This document shows positions 1-8,594 of a stretch of DNA of 42,002 bases, piece after piece. The translations under genes and the position numbers were made by a program. The stretch covers positions 1 through 42,002 of the forward strand of contig NZ_AYYU01000013.1 in assembly GCF_001436455.1 (NCBI RefSeq), given 5' to 3'. Source of the stretch: Lactobacillus jensenii DSM 20557. Its GTDB lineage: Bacteria; Bacillota; Bacilli; Lactobacillales; Lactobacillaceae. The notes under the pieces are model-generated. The model searched no databases, was not told where the DNA came from, and worked only from the letters and a program-made list of their open reading frames with translations. Positions within the stretch are counted from its first letter, which is position 1, and each line of letters opens with the position of its first letter.

Positions 1-255
1 CTTATGAGAACAGCAGAACTACGAATGAAAGAAGAGACTGCAGTAGCAGAAAAACGTGGTATTGAATTAGGAACCAAGCAAGAAGCACGAAGAAAAGATC
101 AGAATACGGTAAAAGCTTTCGTAACATTTTTTAAACGTACTCAACCTGAAATAAGTGAAGCAGAAGTATATTCCGCAATCAAAGATTCGGTTGACTCAGA
201 CTTCAGCCTTAGTGATGGTGAAATTCGCAAAATAATTCATCAGAATTTGAAGTAA
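1..255 (+). CDS. C-terminal end of a Rpn-family (PD-(D/E)XK) recombination-promoting nuclease/putative transposase, cut by window edge
   Basis: The frame is open from the first base and ends at TAA 253-255, so the gene begins upstream of the window. The visible 83 or so residues are very hydrophilic: a Lys/Glu-rich stretch (EETAVAEKRGIELGTKQEAR) followed by a helical tail ending SLSDGEIRKIIHQNLK. This kind of charged, coiled tail is typical of Rpn/PD-(D/E)XK putative transposases, whose catalytic domain lies further N-terminal and is not visible here. The internal ATG at 4 has no ribosome binding site, so it is not taken as the start. The family call rests on tail composition only. A degenerate second copy of the tail follows in another frame. 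Confidence 0.5.
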   Translation, partial: LMRTAELRMKEETAVAEKRGIELGTKQEARRKDQNTVKAFVTFFKRTQPEISEAEVYSAIKDSVDSDFSLSDGEIRKIIHQNLK

Positions 256-256
256 G

Positions 257-355
257 CTAGCGACAGTGGCTGAAAGTTTAGCATGGATAAAAGCAAACAA
301 AGATGTTTCTCTTTCAGATGAAGAGATAAAAGCTATCTTGAAAGAAAACAACTAA
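257..355 (+). pseudogene. Degenerate second copy of the Rpn-type C-terminal tail
   Basis: Directly after the stop of the preceding gene, the +2 frame reads without interruption to TAA 353-355 and encodes ESLAWIKANKDVSLSDEEIK, then AILKENN. This is clearly similar to the preceding gene's own end (EVYSAIKDS...FSLSDGEIRKII). It has no start codon or ribosome binding site of its own. It is most simply the leftover tail of a second, related gene, or of a tandem duplication. Its last 23 bases overlap the 3' end of the convergent ECF T-component gene. Confidence 0.55.
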
Positions 356-995
356 ATATCACTAAAACACTAAAAATAAATAAAATCCCTCCAAACCAGA
401 GGTAATCACTGAAGCGGACTTGCACAACTTGCAAGACGCTTCTTTTTTTATCTTCACTAAAGCCATGAGATACCATTGCTTGAGCAAGCATCTCTGAATT
501 AGCTAAAGCAGCAAGTAGCGCCTTGAAATAAAGTCTTGGTGAAAAAAGTGAAAGTGGAGTTTGCCTCATCAAACCAGCATATCTAATTTGCCTAATTTGG
601 CGTTTCATCTTAGGCAAAATATTAACTGCAGCCAAAAAGCCGTAAGCAAATTTAGCAGGTAGGTGGAGATTTTGTTCAAATGATCTGGCAAGAGTAGTCA
701 TATCGGTTGTTAAAGTTAAAGCTGCTCCGGTAAAGACATAGACATAAATTCTGCTAGCTAAGCTAGTGGCATCATAGATGGAGCTTTTACTAAAGTACCC
801 AACCGTAACGAAAACGGAAATCGCAGCTAAAGCAGGATAAAGTAATAGCTTGAAAAATTGGCTTAACTTCAAGCGATACTTTACTAAATAGATAAAGCAA
901 GCGAAGATAACAATTAAGTTTAATTCAACTGAGTTAGTTGCTGATATAACTAGCGCAATAATTAATAAAAGTAAGAATTTAAAACTAGGATTCAA
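333..995 (-). CDS. ykoC: ECF transporter T component (CbiQ/EcfT family), probably thiamine-related
   Basis: Membrane-embedded coupling subunit of an energy-coupling-factor vitamin importer. The protein has about 220 residues with hydrophobic segments near the N-terminus, around residues 45-65 and 80-95, and at the extreme C-terminus, plus the cytoplasmic coupling-helix region typical of CbiQ (around PKMKRQIRQIRYAGLMR, residues 128-144). Start: an ATG at 1010 exists, but GGAGGTG (1002-1008 on the complement) overlaps it. The TTG at 993-995, six bases after that site, is the likelier start. It overlaps the 3' end of the upstream ATPase gene, so the two are translationally coupled. The TPP riboswitch ahead of the operon points to thiamine or a thiamine precursor. 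No S component follows; the next gene is a convergent remnant. Confidence 0.85.
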   Translation of the reverse strand: MNPSFKFLLLLIIALVISATNSVELNLIVIFACFIYLVKYRLKLSQFFKLLLYPALAAISVFVTVGYFSKSSIYDATSLASRIYVYVFTGAALTLTTDMTTLARSFEQNLHLPAKFAYGFLAAVNILPKMKRQIRQIRYAGLMRQTPLSLFSPRLYFKALLAALANSEMLAQAMVSHGFSEDKKRSVLQVVQVRFSDYLWFGGILFIFSVLVIFSCFLSR

Positions 996-2361
996 GACTT
1001 TCACCTCCATTTTGGATATAAGTTAAATCTTTTTTAGCTAAAACTAAATGGTAATCACAAATTGGTGCAAATTCAGAAATTTGGTGACTAATAATTACAA
1101 AGGTTTGTTTTGTTTGTTTTTGCACCTCAGCCAGTAAATTAATAATTATTGTCCGCGAAGAAGAATCAAGCCCAGCAAGAGGTTCATCTAAGAGCAAGAC
1201 ATCATGATTACTTAAGAGCATTAATAGAATTTGCAGCTTCTTTTTTTGACCACCAGATAGGGTATAGACGCTATGATTTAATAACTTGCTTAATCCTAAT
1301 GTGTCTAAAATCTCGGTTAATTTTTCTGGGGTAAAATAAGGATTTACTTGTGTTTTTTGACTTAAAGCCAGCTCTTCTTTGACAGTGATTTCTAAGAACT
1401 GATTGTTAGTTTCTTGAAAAACTTGAGCAACATGTGACAAATAATGCTTTAAGCGCCATTTTTTAACTTCTTTTGTTTGGTAAGTTAAGTTTCCAGTGTA
1501 GGGATGCATTTTAGTTAAAGTCTTAAATAAGGTAGTTTTGCCTGCTCCATTTTCTCCTGTAAGTAAGGTGATTTTTCCTTGATAGATAGCTTGATTCGAT
1601 ACTTCAATTAAAGGAAGCTTGTGTTTAATAACGGTATTGGAAAAAGTAAAGAGTGAATTTTGCTCTTCAGGCAAGACAAAATTAGTATTAATGGGCTGCT
1701 TTAAATGATGAAATAAACTAGCTCTTTCATTACTAGTTAAGTGATGGAGCTGCTTGTTTTCAAATAGCCAAATTTCGTCTGCTAGAGTTTCATAATCTGG
1801 TAAATCGTGGTCAACAATAATCACAGTTTTACCAGCTTTAACTAATTGGTTTAGTTTAAGTAAGATACTTTTTCTACTAGCTAAGTCACAACTTGCAAAA
1901 GGCTCATCAAGTAAAAGCAAATCACTGTCCATTGCTAATAAAATAGCTAAAGCAACTTTTTGCTTTTCGCCGCCTGAAAGCTGATTTAGTGGGCGTTTAA
2001 GTAACGGAGTGATACCAGTAAATTGAGCTGATTCTGTGATTTTATTTTTATAAGTTTCACGTGAAACACCGATATTTTCCAATGTAAAAATCAACTCATC
2101 ATAAGCTGTAGGTAGAGCAAATTGAAGTTCAGGATCTTGAAACATCATGCTGGTTTTTAAATTAGTTGTGATATTGCCACTAAGCTTTCCACCAAATTTA
2201 GGTAATAAGCCAGCTATAATTTTAAGTAGCGTTGATTTACCAGCTCCATTTTCACCGATTAAGAGATGGAGTTTGCCAGGAGTAAAATTCGCAGATAGGT
2301 CCTTGATAATTACTTGCTCATCATAAGCGAAGTTTAAATTTGATATAGAAATTGTTTGCAA
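985..2361 (-). CDS. ykoD: ECF transporter ATPase with two fused ABC domains (YkoD-like)
   Basis: Energises vitamin uptake by ATP hydrolysis, paired with the T component encoded just downstream. There are two complete ABC cassettes in one chain. The first has Walker A GENGAGKST (about 36-44), signature LSGGE (about 128-132) and Walker B LLLLDEP (about 148-154). The second has Walker A GENGAGKTT (about 269-277), signature LSGGQ (about 368-372) and LLLDEP (about 391-396). Fused ATPases of this type are known from ykoEDC-like thiamine/HMP systems. The longest frame starts at GTG 2400, but that lies inside the riboswitch leader. The TTG at 2359-2361, eight bases after the SD AAGGAAGGTGG (2370-2380), fits better and gives 458 residues. 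Expression is probably TPP-repressed. Confidence 0.88.
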   Translation of the reverse strand: MQTISISNLNFAYDEQVIIKDLSANFTPGKLHLLIGENGAGKSTLLKIIAGLLPKFGGKLSGNITTNLKTSMMFQDPELQFALPTAYDELIFTLENIGVSRETYKNKITESAQFTGITPLLKRPLNQLSGGEKQKVALAILLAMDSDLLLLDEPFASCDLASRKSILLKLNQLVKAGKTVIIVDHDLPDYETLADEIWLFENKQLHHLTSNERASLFHHLKQPINTNFVLPEEQNSLFTFSNTVIKHKLPLIEVSNQAIYQGKITLLTGENGAGKTTLFKTLTKMHPYTGNLTYQTKEVKKWRLKHYLSHVAQVFQETNNQFLEITVKEELALSQKTQVNPYFTPEKLTEILDTLGLSKLLNHSVYTLSGGQKKKLQILLMLLSNHDVLLLDEPLAGLDSSSRTIIINLLAEVQKQTKQTFVIISHQISEFAPICDYHLVLAKKDLTYIQNGGESLES

Positions 2362-2387
2362 AATAAAAACCACCTTCCTTGAGGTGG
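2361..2387 (-). promoter_or_regulatory. Riboswitch expression platform: SD-sequestering hairpin with U-tract
   Basis: In the transcript, CCACCU (complement of 2382-2387) pairs with AGGUGG (2370-2375) across a CAAGGA loop. The right arm is part of the Shine-Dalgarno sequence. The hairpin is followed by UUUUUAUUUUG, whose last three bases are the UUG start codon of the ATPase. The structure could block translation, terminate transcription, or both, when TPP is bound. The pairing is visible; the mode of control is inferred. Confidence 0.7.
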
Positions 2388-2404
2388 CATTAGTAATCAC
2401 AAGT

Positions 2405-2478
2405 CATTTTCCCTTCACTAGCATTACCTAGACCAGGTTCAATGGGTATCATCTCAGCCTAACGGCACCCCTAAACGT
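2405..2478 (-). promoter_or_regulatory. TPP riboswitch (THI box)
   Basis: Reading the complement, the conserved THI-box blocks appear in order: AGGGGTGCC, GGCTGAGAT, ACCC, GAACCTG, GGTAATGCTAG and AAGGGAA. These are the hallmark elements of the thiamine-pyrophosphate aptamer. It sits directly upstream of the ECF ATPase gene and downstream of a good promoter. It assigns the operon to thiamine or precursor uptake, with repression when TPP is plentiful. Confidence 0.96.
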
Positions 2479-2482
2479 CTTG

Positions 2483-2511
2483 ATTATATATAAAAACGCT
2501 GTCATTGTCTA
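2483..2511 (-). promoter_or_regulatory. Promoter of the TPP-controlled ECF operon
   Basis: On the complement, TAGACA (2506-2511; one mismatch to TTGACA) is separated by 17 bases from a perfect TATAAT (2483-2488), just upstream of the riboswitch. Confidence 0.75.
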
Positions 2512-2568
2512 TTCAATTGCTTTTAGACGTTGTATAGTTAATTAAAACAAGTTGAAAAGAGAGTTAGT

Positions 2569-4041
2569 ATGGACAAGAAAAGAACAATTATTGTCACCAT
2601 GGCTTTGCTATTATCTAATGCAATGTCAGGACTAGACAATACTATTATTAATACCGCTCTGCCTCGAATTATTGCAGATCTTAAAGGAATCGAATATATG
2701 GGCTGGATGGTTAGTGTATTTTTGCTAGGAACAGCCGTTGCAACCCCACTTTGGAGTAAGTTGGGTGAACGAACTAGTAATAAAATAGCCTACCAATTAG
2801 CGGCATTAACATTTTTATTAGGAGCATTATTTCAAGGAATGGCTCCTAATATGTTTATCTTACTATTGGCACGTTTACTGTGTGGATTAGGTAATGGGGG
2901 AATGGTTTCAATTCCTTATATTATTTATTCTGATTTATATCCAAATCCCGCTAAGAGAATGAGGACGTTAGGGCTAGTTAGTGCCTTTTATTCTTCAGCT
3001 ACTATTATGGGTCCAATGCTAGGTGGCTGGATAGTTGATACTCTATCATGGCGCTGGGTATTTTATTTAAATATTCCAGTAGCTTTGATATCAATTATTC
3101 TTGTGCAGATTTACTTTATCGATGAAAAAATTGAAAGACCAAAGAAAAAAGTGGATTTGGGTGGGGCACTTACCCTAACTTTAGGCCTAATTATTATGTT
3201 GATAGGTGTCGATTTAATTGGTGAGACTCAGTTGGGTACCCTATTGGTCTTATTTGCGGCAGCTTTAATTTTCTTTGGAATGTTAATCATTATTGAAAAA
3301 AGAGCTGAAGATCCAGTTATTCCAGGACATTTATTTAAAAATTCAGATTTAAATATTGATTTTGCTTTGTTTGTTTTAATTTGGGCAGCAATGATGGCAT
3401 TTAGTGTTTATGCACCGATGTGGGCTCAAGGATTACTAGCTACCAGTGCATTTATTGGTGGAGCCACACAAATTCCGGGTGCATTTACTGATTTATGCGC
3501 TTCTTTGTCAGTTGCTAAAATGCGAGAACATTGGTCAGCAGGTCAAGTGGTATTAATTGGGATTGGATCACTGCTAATAGGTTATTTCTTAATGATGTTT
3601 GGACCTATTACAATGCCTTATTTCTTAATTATTTTAGCAGGGATGTTTCAAGGTGTTGGTAATGGAATTGTCTTTAATGAATTACAAGTTAAGGTTCAAC
3701 AAGATGTTGAGAAGAAAGATGTTCCAGTAGCAACTTCATTTTCATTTTTAATTAGAATGATTGCTTCTGCTGTTGCTGCTAGTGTTTTTGGGTTAATTAT
3801 GAATGCAGCACTTTTTAGAGGAGTAAGAGAAAGTGGTGGTAGTATAACTATCAATATGCTTAATCACTTATCAGATGCTGAAACTAGTAAGTCTTTGCCA
3901 CAAGCGTTGTTGCCACAAATGAGGCAGATTCTTTATAGTGGAATTCATAATATTATGATTGTAGCAACAACATTAATTGTTGGTTCATTTATTATTGGCT
4001 ATTACGCCCGTCAAAAAGAAAAGCGTACAATCAGCAAATAA
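2569..4041 (+). CDS. MFS multidrug exporter, DHA2 (EmrB/QacA) family
   Basis: Predicted proton-driven drug or toxic-compound exporter of 490 residues with about 14 hydrophobic segments, the length and topology of the DHA2 (14-TMS) family. The first helix carries the family motif LDNTIINTALPRI (about residues 22-34), and R-LCGLGNGG and GPMLGGWIVD follow as the conserved loop and motif C regions. The C-terminus is basic and cytoplasmic (YARQKEKR). It is the first gene of a rightward set, 41 bases ahead of an AraC-type regulator that may control it. The substrate cannot be told from sequence. Confidence 0.88.
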   Translation: MDKKRTIIVTMALLLSNAMSGLDNTIINTALPRIIADLKGIEYMGWMVSVFLLGTAVATPLWSKLGERTSNKIAYQLAALTFLLGALFQGMAPNMFILLLARLLCGLGNGGMVSIPYIIYSDLYPNPAKRMRTLGLVSAFYSSATIMGPMLGGWIVDTLSWRWVFYLNIPVALISIILVQIYFIDEKIERPKKKVDLGGALTLTLGLIIMLIGVDLIGETQLGTLLVLFAAALIFFGMLIIIEKRAEDPVIPGHLFKNSDLNIDFALFVLIWAAMMAFSVYAPMWAQGLLATSAFIGGATQIPGAFTDLCASLSVAKMREHWSAGQVVLIGIGSLLIGYFLMMFGPITMPYFLIILAGMFQGVGNGIVFNELQVKVQQDVEKKDVPVATSFSFLIRMIASAVAASVFGLIMNAALFRGVRESGGSITINMLNHLSDAETSKSLPQALLPQMRQILYSGIHNIMIVATTLIVGSFIIGYYARQKEKRTISK

Positions 4042-4082
4042 AAAGTTATTAATTGTATAATCATATTAAGGCGGTGATTTAA

Positions 4083-5024
4083 GTGGCAATTTTTACATTA
4101 GACCAATACTTAAGAGGGGTCATAAAAAATACTAAACAGAGTACTAATGACTTAAAGTTAGACTCCAAAAATAAAAATCAGAAAGATTTTGCCATTTATG
4201 TTGAAAATCATAATGGCGGTATTCACCGCTATCATTCACAAGAAGAATGGCTTTTTGTAGAAAATGGAACTTGTTCTATTAAATTACGTAATCAAATACT
4301 TGATTTGTCAGCTGGGAATTTGGTTCTAATTAAGGCGGGTCAAGCATTTGAAATTAAAGAACAAACTTCTGAAACAGTAGTCGTTAAAATGCGTGTTAAA
4401 GCCATTTATGATTTTGAAAAAGAACTTCAGAATTATATGAGTCTTGATAATAAAGAAAATGAAATTTTAGTAACTGTAAAGAGCCTGTTAGCTGAAAAAG
4501 GATATCTTTTTATTAAGACAAGTAGGTTAATGAAGCAGAGTCAATTGATTGAAAATGCCATTAATGAATATTTAAATGGTGATTTATTTATGGCATCGAT
4601 GATGGCTGGAACTTTTAGTCAATTACTTGCTTTATCACTTAGAACGCAAGTATTTAGTCAAGCTACTGTAAAGAGTAAGAAAGCTAATTTTATCGGTAGT
4701 GACCTTGATAGGTATATCGACTTACATTTTGCAGATGTTAAATTAGCGGAAGCAGCGGAATATTTTGGATTTAATCAAAATTATTTCTCCAATTTAGTTA
4801 AACAAAAGACTGGTAAAAGTTTTGTTGAACATGTTGATGAAAGAAGAATGCAAGAAGCACGAGAATTATTGGCGCAGCCCAATTTATCATTAAAAGAAAT
4901 TATTAGTCGAGTAGGGTATTCAAGTAAGTCTTTTTTCTATAAAAAGTTTAGTGAGTATTATGGTACTACTCCAGCATTGATGAGAGAAGAATTATTTAGA
5001 CAGGCGAATATTAACTTGAAATAG
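4083..5024 (+). CDS. AraC-family transcriptional regulator with N-terminal cupin domain
   Basis: A 313-residue regulator. The N-terminal third is a cupin-like sensing domain (HRYHSQEEWLFVENGTCSI, about 49-67; LSAGNLVLIKAGQ, about 74-86). The C-terminal 100 residues hold the two AraC helix-turn-helix motifs: KLAEAAEYFGFNQNYFSNLV, about 221-240, and LSLKEIISRVGYSSKSFFYK, about 269-288. The start is GTG 4083, eight to nine bases after AAGGCGGTG. It lies between the MFS exporter and the DUF2207 gene, only 18 bases before the latter, so co-transcription is likely. The effector is unknown; sugars or stress ligands are common in this family. Confidence 0.88.
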   Translation: MAIFTLDQYLRGVIKNTKQSTNDLKLDSKNKNQKDFAIYVENHNGGIHRYHSQEEWLFVENGTCSIKLRNQILDLSAGNLVLIKAGQAFEIKEQTSETVVVKMRVKAIYDFEKELQNYMSLDNKENEILVTVKSLLAEKGYLFIKTSRLMKQSQLIENAINEYLNGDLFMASMMAGTFSQLLALSLRTQVFSQATVKSKKANFIGSDLDRYIDLHFADVKLAEAAEYFGFNQNYFSNLVKQKTGKSFVEHVDERRMQEARELLAQPNLSLKEIISRVGYSSKSFFYKKFSEYYGTTPALMREELFRQANINLK

Positions 5025-5042
5025 GGCTAATAAGGTGTAAGA

Positions 5043-6845
5043 ATGAAAAAAATTATCAATCTTTTATTGATGTTGGGTGTTATAACGCTTTTGTTTTCTG
5101 TAACGGGACAAAGAGTATTAGCGGATAGTCCTAGTTATGATATTACTAATGTAAAAGTAGCAAGTCATATTCAAGCTGATGGCAATTTAACAATTGAACG
5201 AAAGATTACTTATAAGTTTGATAGTTCTGCTCGTGGTGTTTATTATCGGCAGAATTTGTTAAAAAATCAAAAGTTGCTTAATCCTCAAGTAGAAATAATC
5301 AATCAAGGTGTAACAAAGGCAATAATTAATAATTCCAGTGGAAGTAATGATACCTATCAACTTAGTTATAAAAATGGCTATCAATTTAAAGTATTTCACA
5401 AAGTAAAAGCAGGTAATCGTTTTACCATTGTATATCGTTACAAGATAACAAATGCTATAAAAAATTGGCAGGATACAGCTGAGCTTAATTTTAAAATTAT
5501 TGGTAATGGTTGGGAAACTGATTTAGATCATGTTGAAGCTGAGGTTATATTTCCAAGTAAGGTACCGATATTAAAAGCTTGGGCCCATGGTGACATATCA
5601 GGTCATATTCAAGTATTGCCAGATAAGGGACGAATCATTATGACTGCTGACAATGTAGCTGGAGATACTGGAATTGAGGTCCATGCAATTTTTCCAACAA
5701 GTGTTACTACAGATAATAAAAATGTTTCAAATGAAAAGCGTAAGCAATTTATTTTAAAACAAGAAAAACAACTTGCAGAAGAAGCTAACCAAAGAAGAAA
5801 AAGAGCGGGATATATTTTAATTTTTAGCATCATTGTTTCTATTTTGGCGATAATTGTCAGTTTATTCGTAAAGAAACAAGGATCAAAACCTAAGAAAATG
5901 TCTGCCTTGGCTCATAGTTATGAAATTCCTGAAGTAAGTCCTATTATAGCTCAAATTCTTGATAAGACTTCCAAGCCAGATACTCAAGCATTGATGGCTT
6001 TAATTACTGAATTGACCGGAAAGCATAAGTTAGAAATTAGAGAAGAAAAAGTTGGCAAGATTATAAAAAAGTCGAGCTATCGAATTTTTTTGAAGGATCA
6101 AACTGCTTTAAGTCAGCAACCACTATTAAGATTTTTATTTGATGAAGTAGGAAACGGTGCAAGTTTTTCTACATATGAATTAAAGAAATTTGATGATCCT
6201 AAAGAATTAAGTGAGAAGTATCAAGCTTGGAGAAATCAATATTACAAGCAAGCTTATCAAAGAAATTATTTCTCAAATAAAATCCGAGAAAAGAAGCAAA
6301 ATATAGTAGCTTTAGCTGGAATATTGGTTGTTATTAATGCAATAATTATTTTCTTATCATGTATGTTAAGTATAATTTCATGGCAATTATTAGTATTAGC
6401 AATTAGTTTAGCAATTTTAAATGGTATTTCGTGGTTGGTAGCTGCTAGTCGGTTAAGCATTTATACAGAAAAAGGTGCCGAGATTACAAACCAAGTACGT
6501 AGTTTTAAGAAGATGCTTGAAAATATTGGTAATTTTAAAATGAGAGATATTGGCGAGCTTATTCTTTGGGAAGATATTATGCCTTATGCAGTAGCATTAG
6601 GTCTATCTGAGAAGGTTTTAAAACAACTCCGATTGGAATTTAGCGAGAGTGAATTAGCAACTAGTGATTTAGTTGTTTATCAAACTCTATATTTAACTAA
6701 TAGTAGTAGCAATAATTTTGAACATAGTTTTACTTCTGCTTTTAATGCAGGCTCAAGTATTAGTTCTGATACAGGTTCATCAGGCGGGTTTTCAAGTGGT
6801 TCATCTGGTGGCTTTGGTGGTGGAAGTGGTGGAGGCGCCTTTTAG
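5043..6845 (+). CDS. DUF2207-domain membrane protein
   Basis: A 600-residue predicted cell-surface/membrane protein of unknown function. It has an N-terminal signal peptide (residues 1-27, ending near RVLADS). An extracellular DUF2207 beta-rich domain follows to about residue 225 (ITNVKVASHIQADGNLTIER, FDSSARGVYYRQ). One membrane segment lies near 256-276, a cytoplasmic region at about 280-415, and two closely spaced membrane segments at about 420-468. The C-terminal tail is very rich in Gly and Ser (last 35 residues), as is usual for this family. The SD AAGGTG precedes ATG 5043. It probably ends the MFS-araC transcription unit, since a terminator follows at 6892. Confidence 0.85.
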   Translation: MKKIINLLLMLGVITLLFSVTGQRVLADSPSYDITNVKVASHIQADGNLTIERKITYKFDSSARGVYYRQNLLKNQKLLNPQVEIINQGVTKAIINNSSGSNDTYQLSYKNGYQFKVFHKVKAGNRFTIVYRYKITNAIKNWQDTAELNFKIIGNGWETDLDHVEAEVIFPSKVPILKAWAHGDISGHIQVLPDKGRIIMTADNVAGDTGIEVHAIFPTSVTTDNKNVSNEKRKQFILKQEKQLAEEANQRRKRAGYILIFSIIVSILAIIVSLFVKKQGSKPKKMSALAHSYEIPEVSPIIAQILDKTSKPDTQALMALITELTGKHKLEIREEKVGKIIKKSSYRIFLKDQTALSQQPLLRFLFDEVGNGASFSTYELKKFDDPKELSEKYQAWRNQYYKQAYQRNYFSNKIREKKQNIVALAGILVVINAIIIFLSCMLSIISWQLLVLAISLAILNGISWLVAASRLSIYTEKGAEITNQVRSFKKMLENIGNFKMRDIGELILWEDIMPYAVALGLSEKVLKQLRLEFSESELATSDLVVYQTLYLTNSSSNNFEHSFTSAFNAGSSISSDTGSSGGFSSGSSGGFGGGSGGGAF

Positions 6846-6891
6846 TGCTGTTTACTAGTTCAAAAATAGTAGTCAACAATAATGAAAAAGA

Positions 6892-6932
6892 AAAAACCAT
6901 ATTTCGATTAGATTTCGGAATATGGTTTTTCT
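6892..6932 (+). terminator. Rho-independent terminator
   Basis: A 12-bp perfect stem (6892-6903 with 6919-6930) with a 15-base loop is followed by a T-rich tail. It closes the MFS-araC-DUF2207 unit and separates it from the serine dehydratase genes. Confidence 0.85.
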
Positions 6933-7030
6933 TGGTTGTAATATAAAAGTTATAAATTTCCTATATTACTTCATTTTTTGCTTAAATATATTTACACTTA
7001 AAGTAGTAAAGCGTCTAAAGGAGAAAAGTT

Positions 7031-7693
7031 ATGGCTAACTATCGCAGTGTTTTTGATATTATTGGGCCGGTTATGGTAGGACCTTCAAGCTCGCACACAG
7101 CTGGGGCAGTTGCAATTGGAAATGCTGCGCGCTTAATTTTTCAAAAAACTCCTAAAAAAGTAGTAGTTCATTATTATGAATCTTTTGCAAAAACGCACCG
7201 TGGGCATGGAACTGATTTTGCAATTGCAGGTGGACTGTTAGGGATGGCACCAGATGATGAGCGGATTCCTAAAGCACCAGAAATGGTTGCTAAAGCAGGA
7301 ATTAAGTTGCGTTTTGTTGAAGAAGAAGGACCAAGTCCAATTAATCACCCTAATACTGCAATTATTGATTTATCAGATGGTGAAAAGCAAATTACAGTTG
7401 GGGGATGCTCAATTGGTGGTGGAACAATTGAAATTCGCTTAATCGAGTTACAAGGCTGTAAAATGAACTTAACTGGACCACTACCGATGGTTTTATATCA
7501 ATCAAATGAAAAAAATAATCCTTTAGTTAGTCAATTAAATGAATTATTAGATCAAGAAGCAGGTTTACAAAAATTACAAAAATGGCCAGTAGCTAATGGT
7601 GAATTATATGAATTTGATATTGAAAAATATCTAGCACCTGATACTTTAGCTTTAATGCAAGAAAAATTTAAAGGGATAATCTATTTAAAGTAG
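7031..7693 (+). CDS. sdaAB: L-serine ammonia-lyase (dehydratase), iron-sulfur-dependent, beta subunit
   Basis: Small subunit of the enzyme that deaminates L-serine to pyruvate and ammonia. The 220-residue protein carries the signature FDIIGPVMVGPSSSHTAGA near the N-terminus (about 8-26), which is diagnostic for the SdaAB fold. The region around VGGCSIGGGTIEIRL (about 122-136) is also typical. A strong SD (AAAGGAG) precedes ATG 7031. The alpha-subunit gene follows after only 8 bases, so the two are co-translated as a two-part enzyme, as is usual in Firmicutes. Confidence 0.95.
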   Translation: MANYRSVFDIIGPVMVGPSSSHTAGAVAIGNAARLIFQKTPKKVVVHYYESFAKTHRGHGTDFAIAGGLLGMAPDDERIPKAPEMVAKAGIKLRFVEEEGPSPINHPNTAIIDLSDGEKQITVGGCSIGGGTIEIRLIELQGCKMNLTGPLPMVLYQSNEKNNPLVSQLNELLDQEAGLQKLQKWPVANGELYEFDIEKYLAPDTLALMQEKFKGIIYLK

Positions 7694-7701
7694 GAAAAAT
7701 T

Positions 7702-8583
7702 ATGTTCGATAGTGTTAAAGAAATTGTTGATACAGCTAACAAAACAGGAAAGGCAATTTCTGAATTAATAATTGAAGATGAAATCAAAACTTCAGGTTTA
7801 TCGCGAGCAGAAATATGGAAGAAGATGCAATTCAATCTTCAAACCATGCAAAAAGCCGTCAAAAGAGGTGAATCTGGTAAGGGTGTAATATCTTCAACTG
7901 GCTTAACTGGTGGTGAAGCCGTAAAAGTGGCTAAATATCGCCAAACCCATAAGACCTTGTCCGGGGATACTATGATGGGAGCTGTGCAAGCAGCGATGGC
8001 AACTAATGAAGTAAATGCCGCTTTAGGGATTATTTGTGCAACCCCAACAGCTGGTTCATCTGGTACTTTGCCAGGGGTAATTGCTTCTTTAGAAAAAAGG
8101 CTTAATTTAGATGAAGATGCGTTGGTGCGATTTTTATTTACAGCCGGCGGATTCGGCTTAGTAATTGCTAATCATGCTGGAATTGCTGGTGCAACTGGAG
8201 GCTGCCAAGCAGAAGTAGGTAGTGCTTCAGCGATGGGGGCAGCGGCGGCAGTTGAAGCAGCTGGAGGAACACCGCAGCAATGCGCCGAAGCGTTATCGAT
8301 TGCAATTAGTAATTTGTTGGGCTTGGTTTGTGATCCGATTGCTGGTTTGGTTGAAGTTCCATGTGTTAAACGTAACGCTATTGGAGCAGCTAATGCTTTG
8401 GTTTCGGCTGACTTAGCTTTGGCAGGATGTGTAAGCATAATTCCAGCAGATGAATGTATCATGGCCCTTGATAAAGTAGGGAAGTCTATGCCAGCTGCTT
8501 TGCGTGAAACTGGGATAGGAGGTTTAGCCGGAACTCCTACCGGGCAAGCAATTAAGGCTAAGATTTTTGGTAAAGATGCTTAG
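7702..8583 (+). CDS. sdaAA: L-serine ammonia-lyase, iron-sulfur-dependent, alpha subunit
   Basis: Catalytic [4Fe-4S] subunit of L-serine dehydratase, 293 residues, the normal family length. It has the conserved Cys motifs that ligate the cluster, GIICATPTAGSSGTLPG (about 110-126) and LVCDPIAGLVEVPCVKRNAI (about 212-231), and a Gly/Ala-rich core (GGCQAEVGSASAMGAAAA). The cluster is oxygen-sensitive and needs Fe-S assembly factors. The next gene is such a factor and begins within a few bases of this stop, so the three genes form one operon. Confidence 0.95.
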   Translation: MFDSVKEIVDTANKTGKAISELIIEDEIKTSGLSRAEIWKKMQFNLQTMQKAVKRGESGKGVISSTGLTGGEAVKVAKYRQTHKTLSGDTMMGAVQAAMATNEVNAALGIICATPTAGSSGTLPGVIASLEKRLNLDEDALVRFLFTAGGFGLVIANHAGIAGATGGCQAEVGSASAMGAAAAVEAAGGTPQQCAEALSIAISNLLGLVCDPIAGLVEVPCVKRNAIGAANALVSADLALAGCVSIIPADECIMALDKVGKSMPAALRETGIGGLAGTPTGQAIKAKIFGKDA

Positions 8584-8594
8584 TGGTGAAGAAA

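Noticed and set aside
6933-7030. Promoter for the serine dehydratase operon
   Set aside because: Several AT-rich hexamers occur but none has acceptable -35/-10 spacing; no call was made.
8172-8462. 96-codon open frame on the complement within sdaAA
   Set aside because: It mirrors the Ala/Gly-rich sdaAA coding frame, has no SD, and sdaAA is a certain gene.
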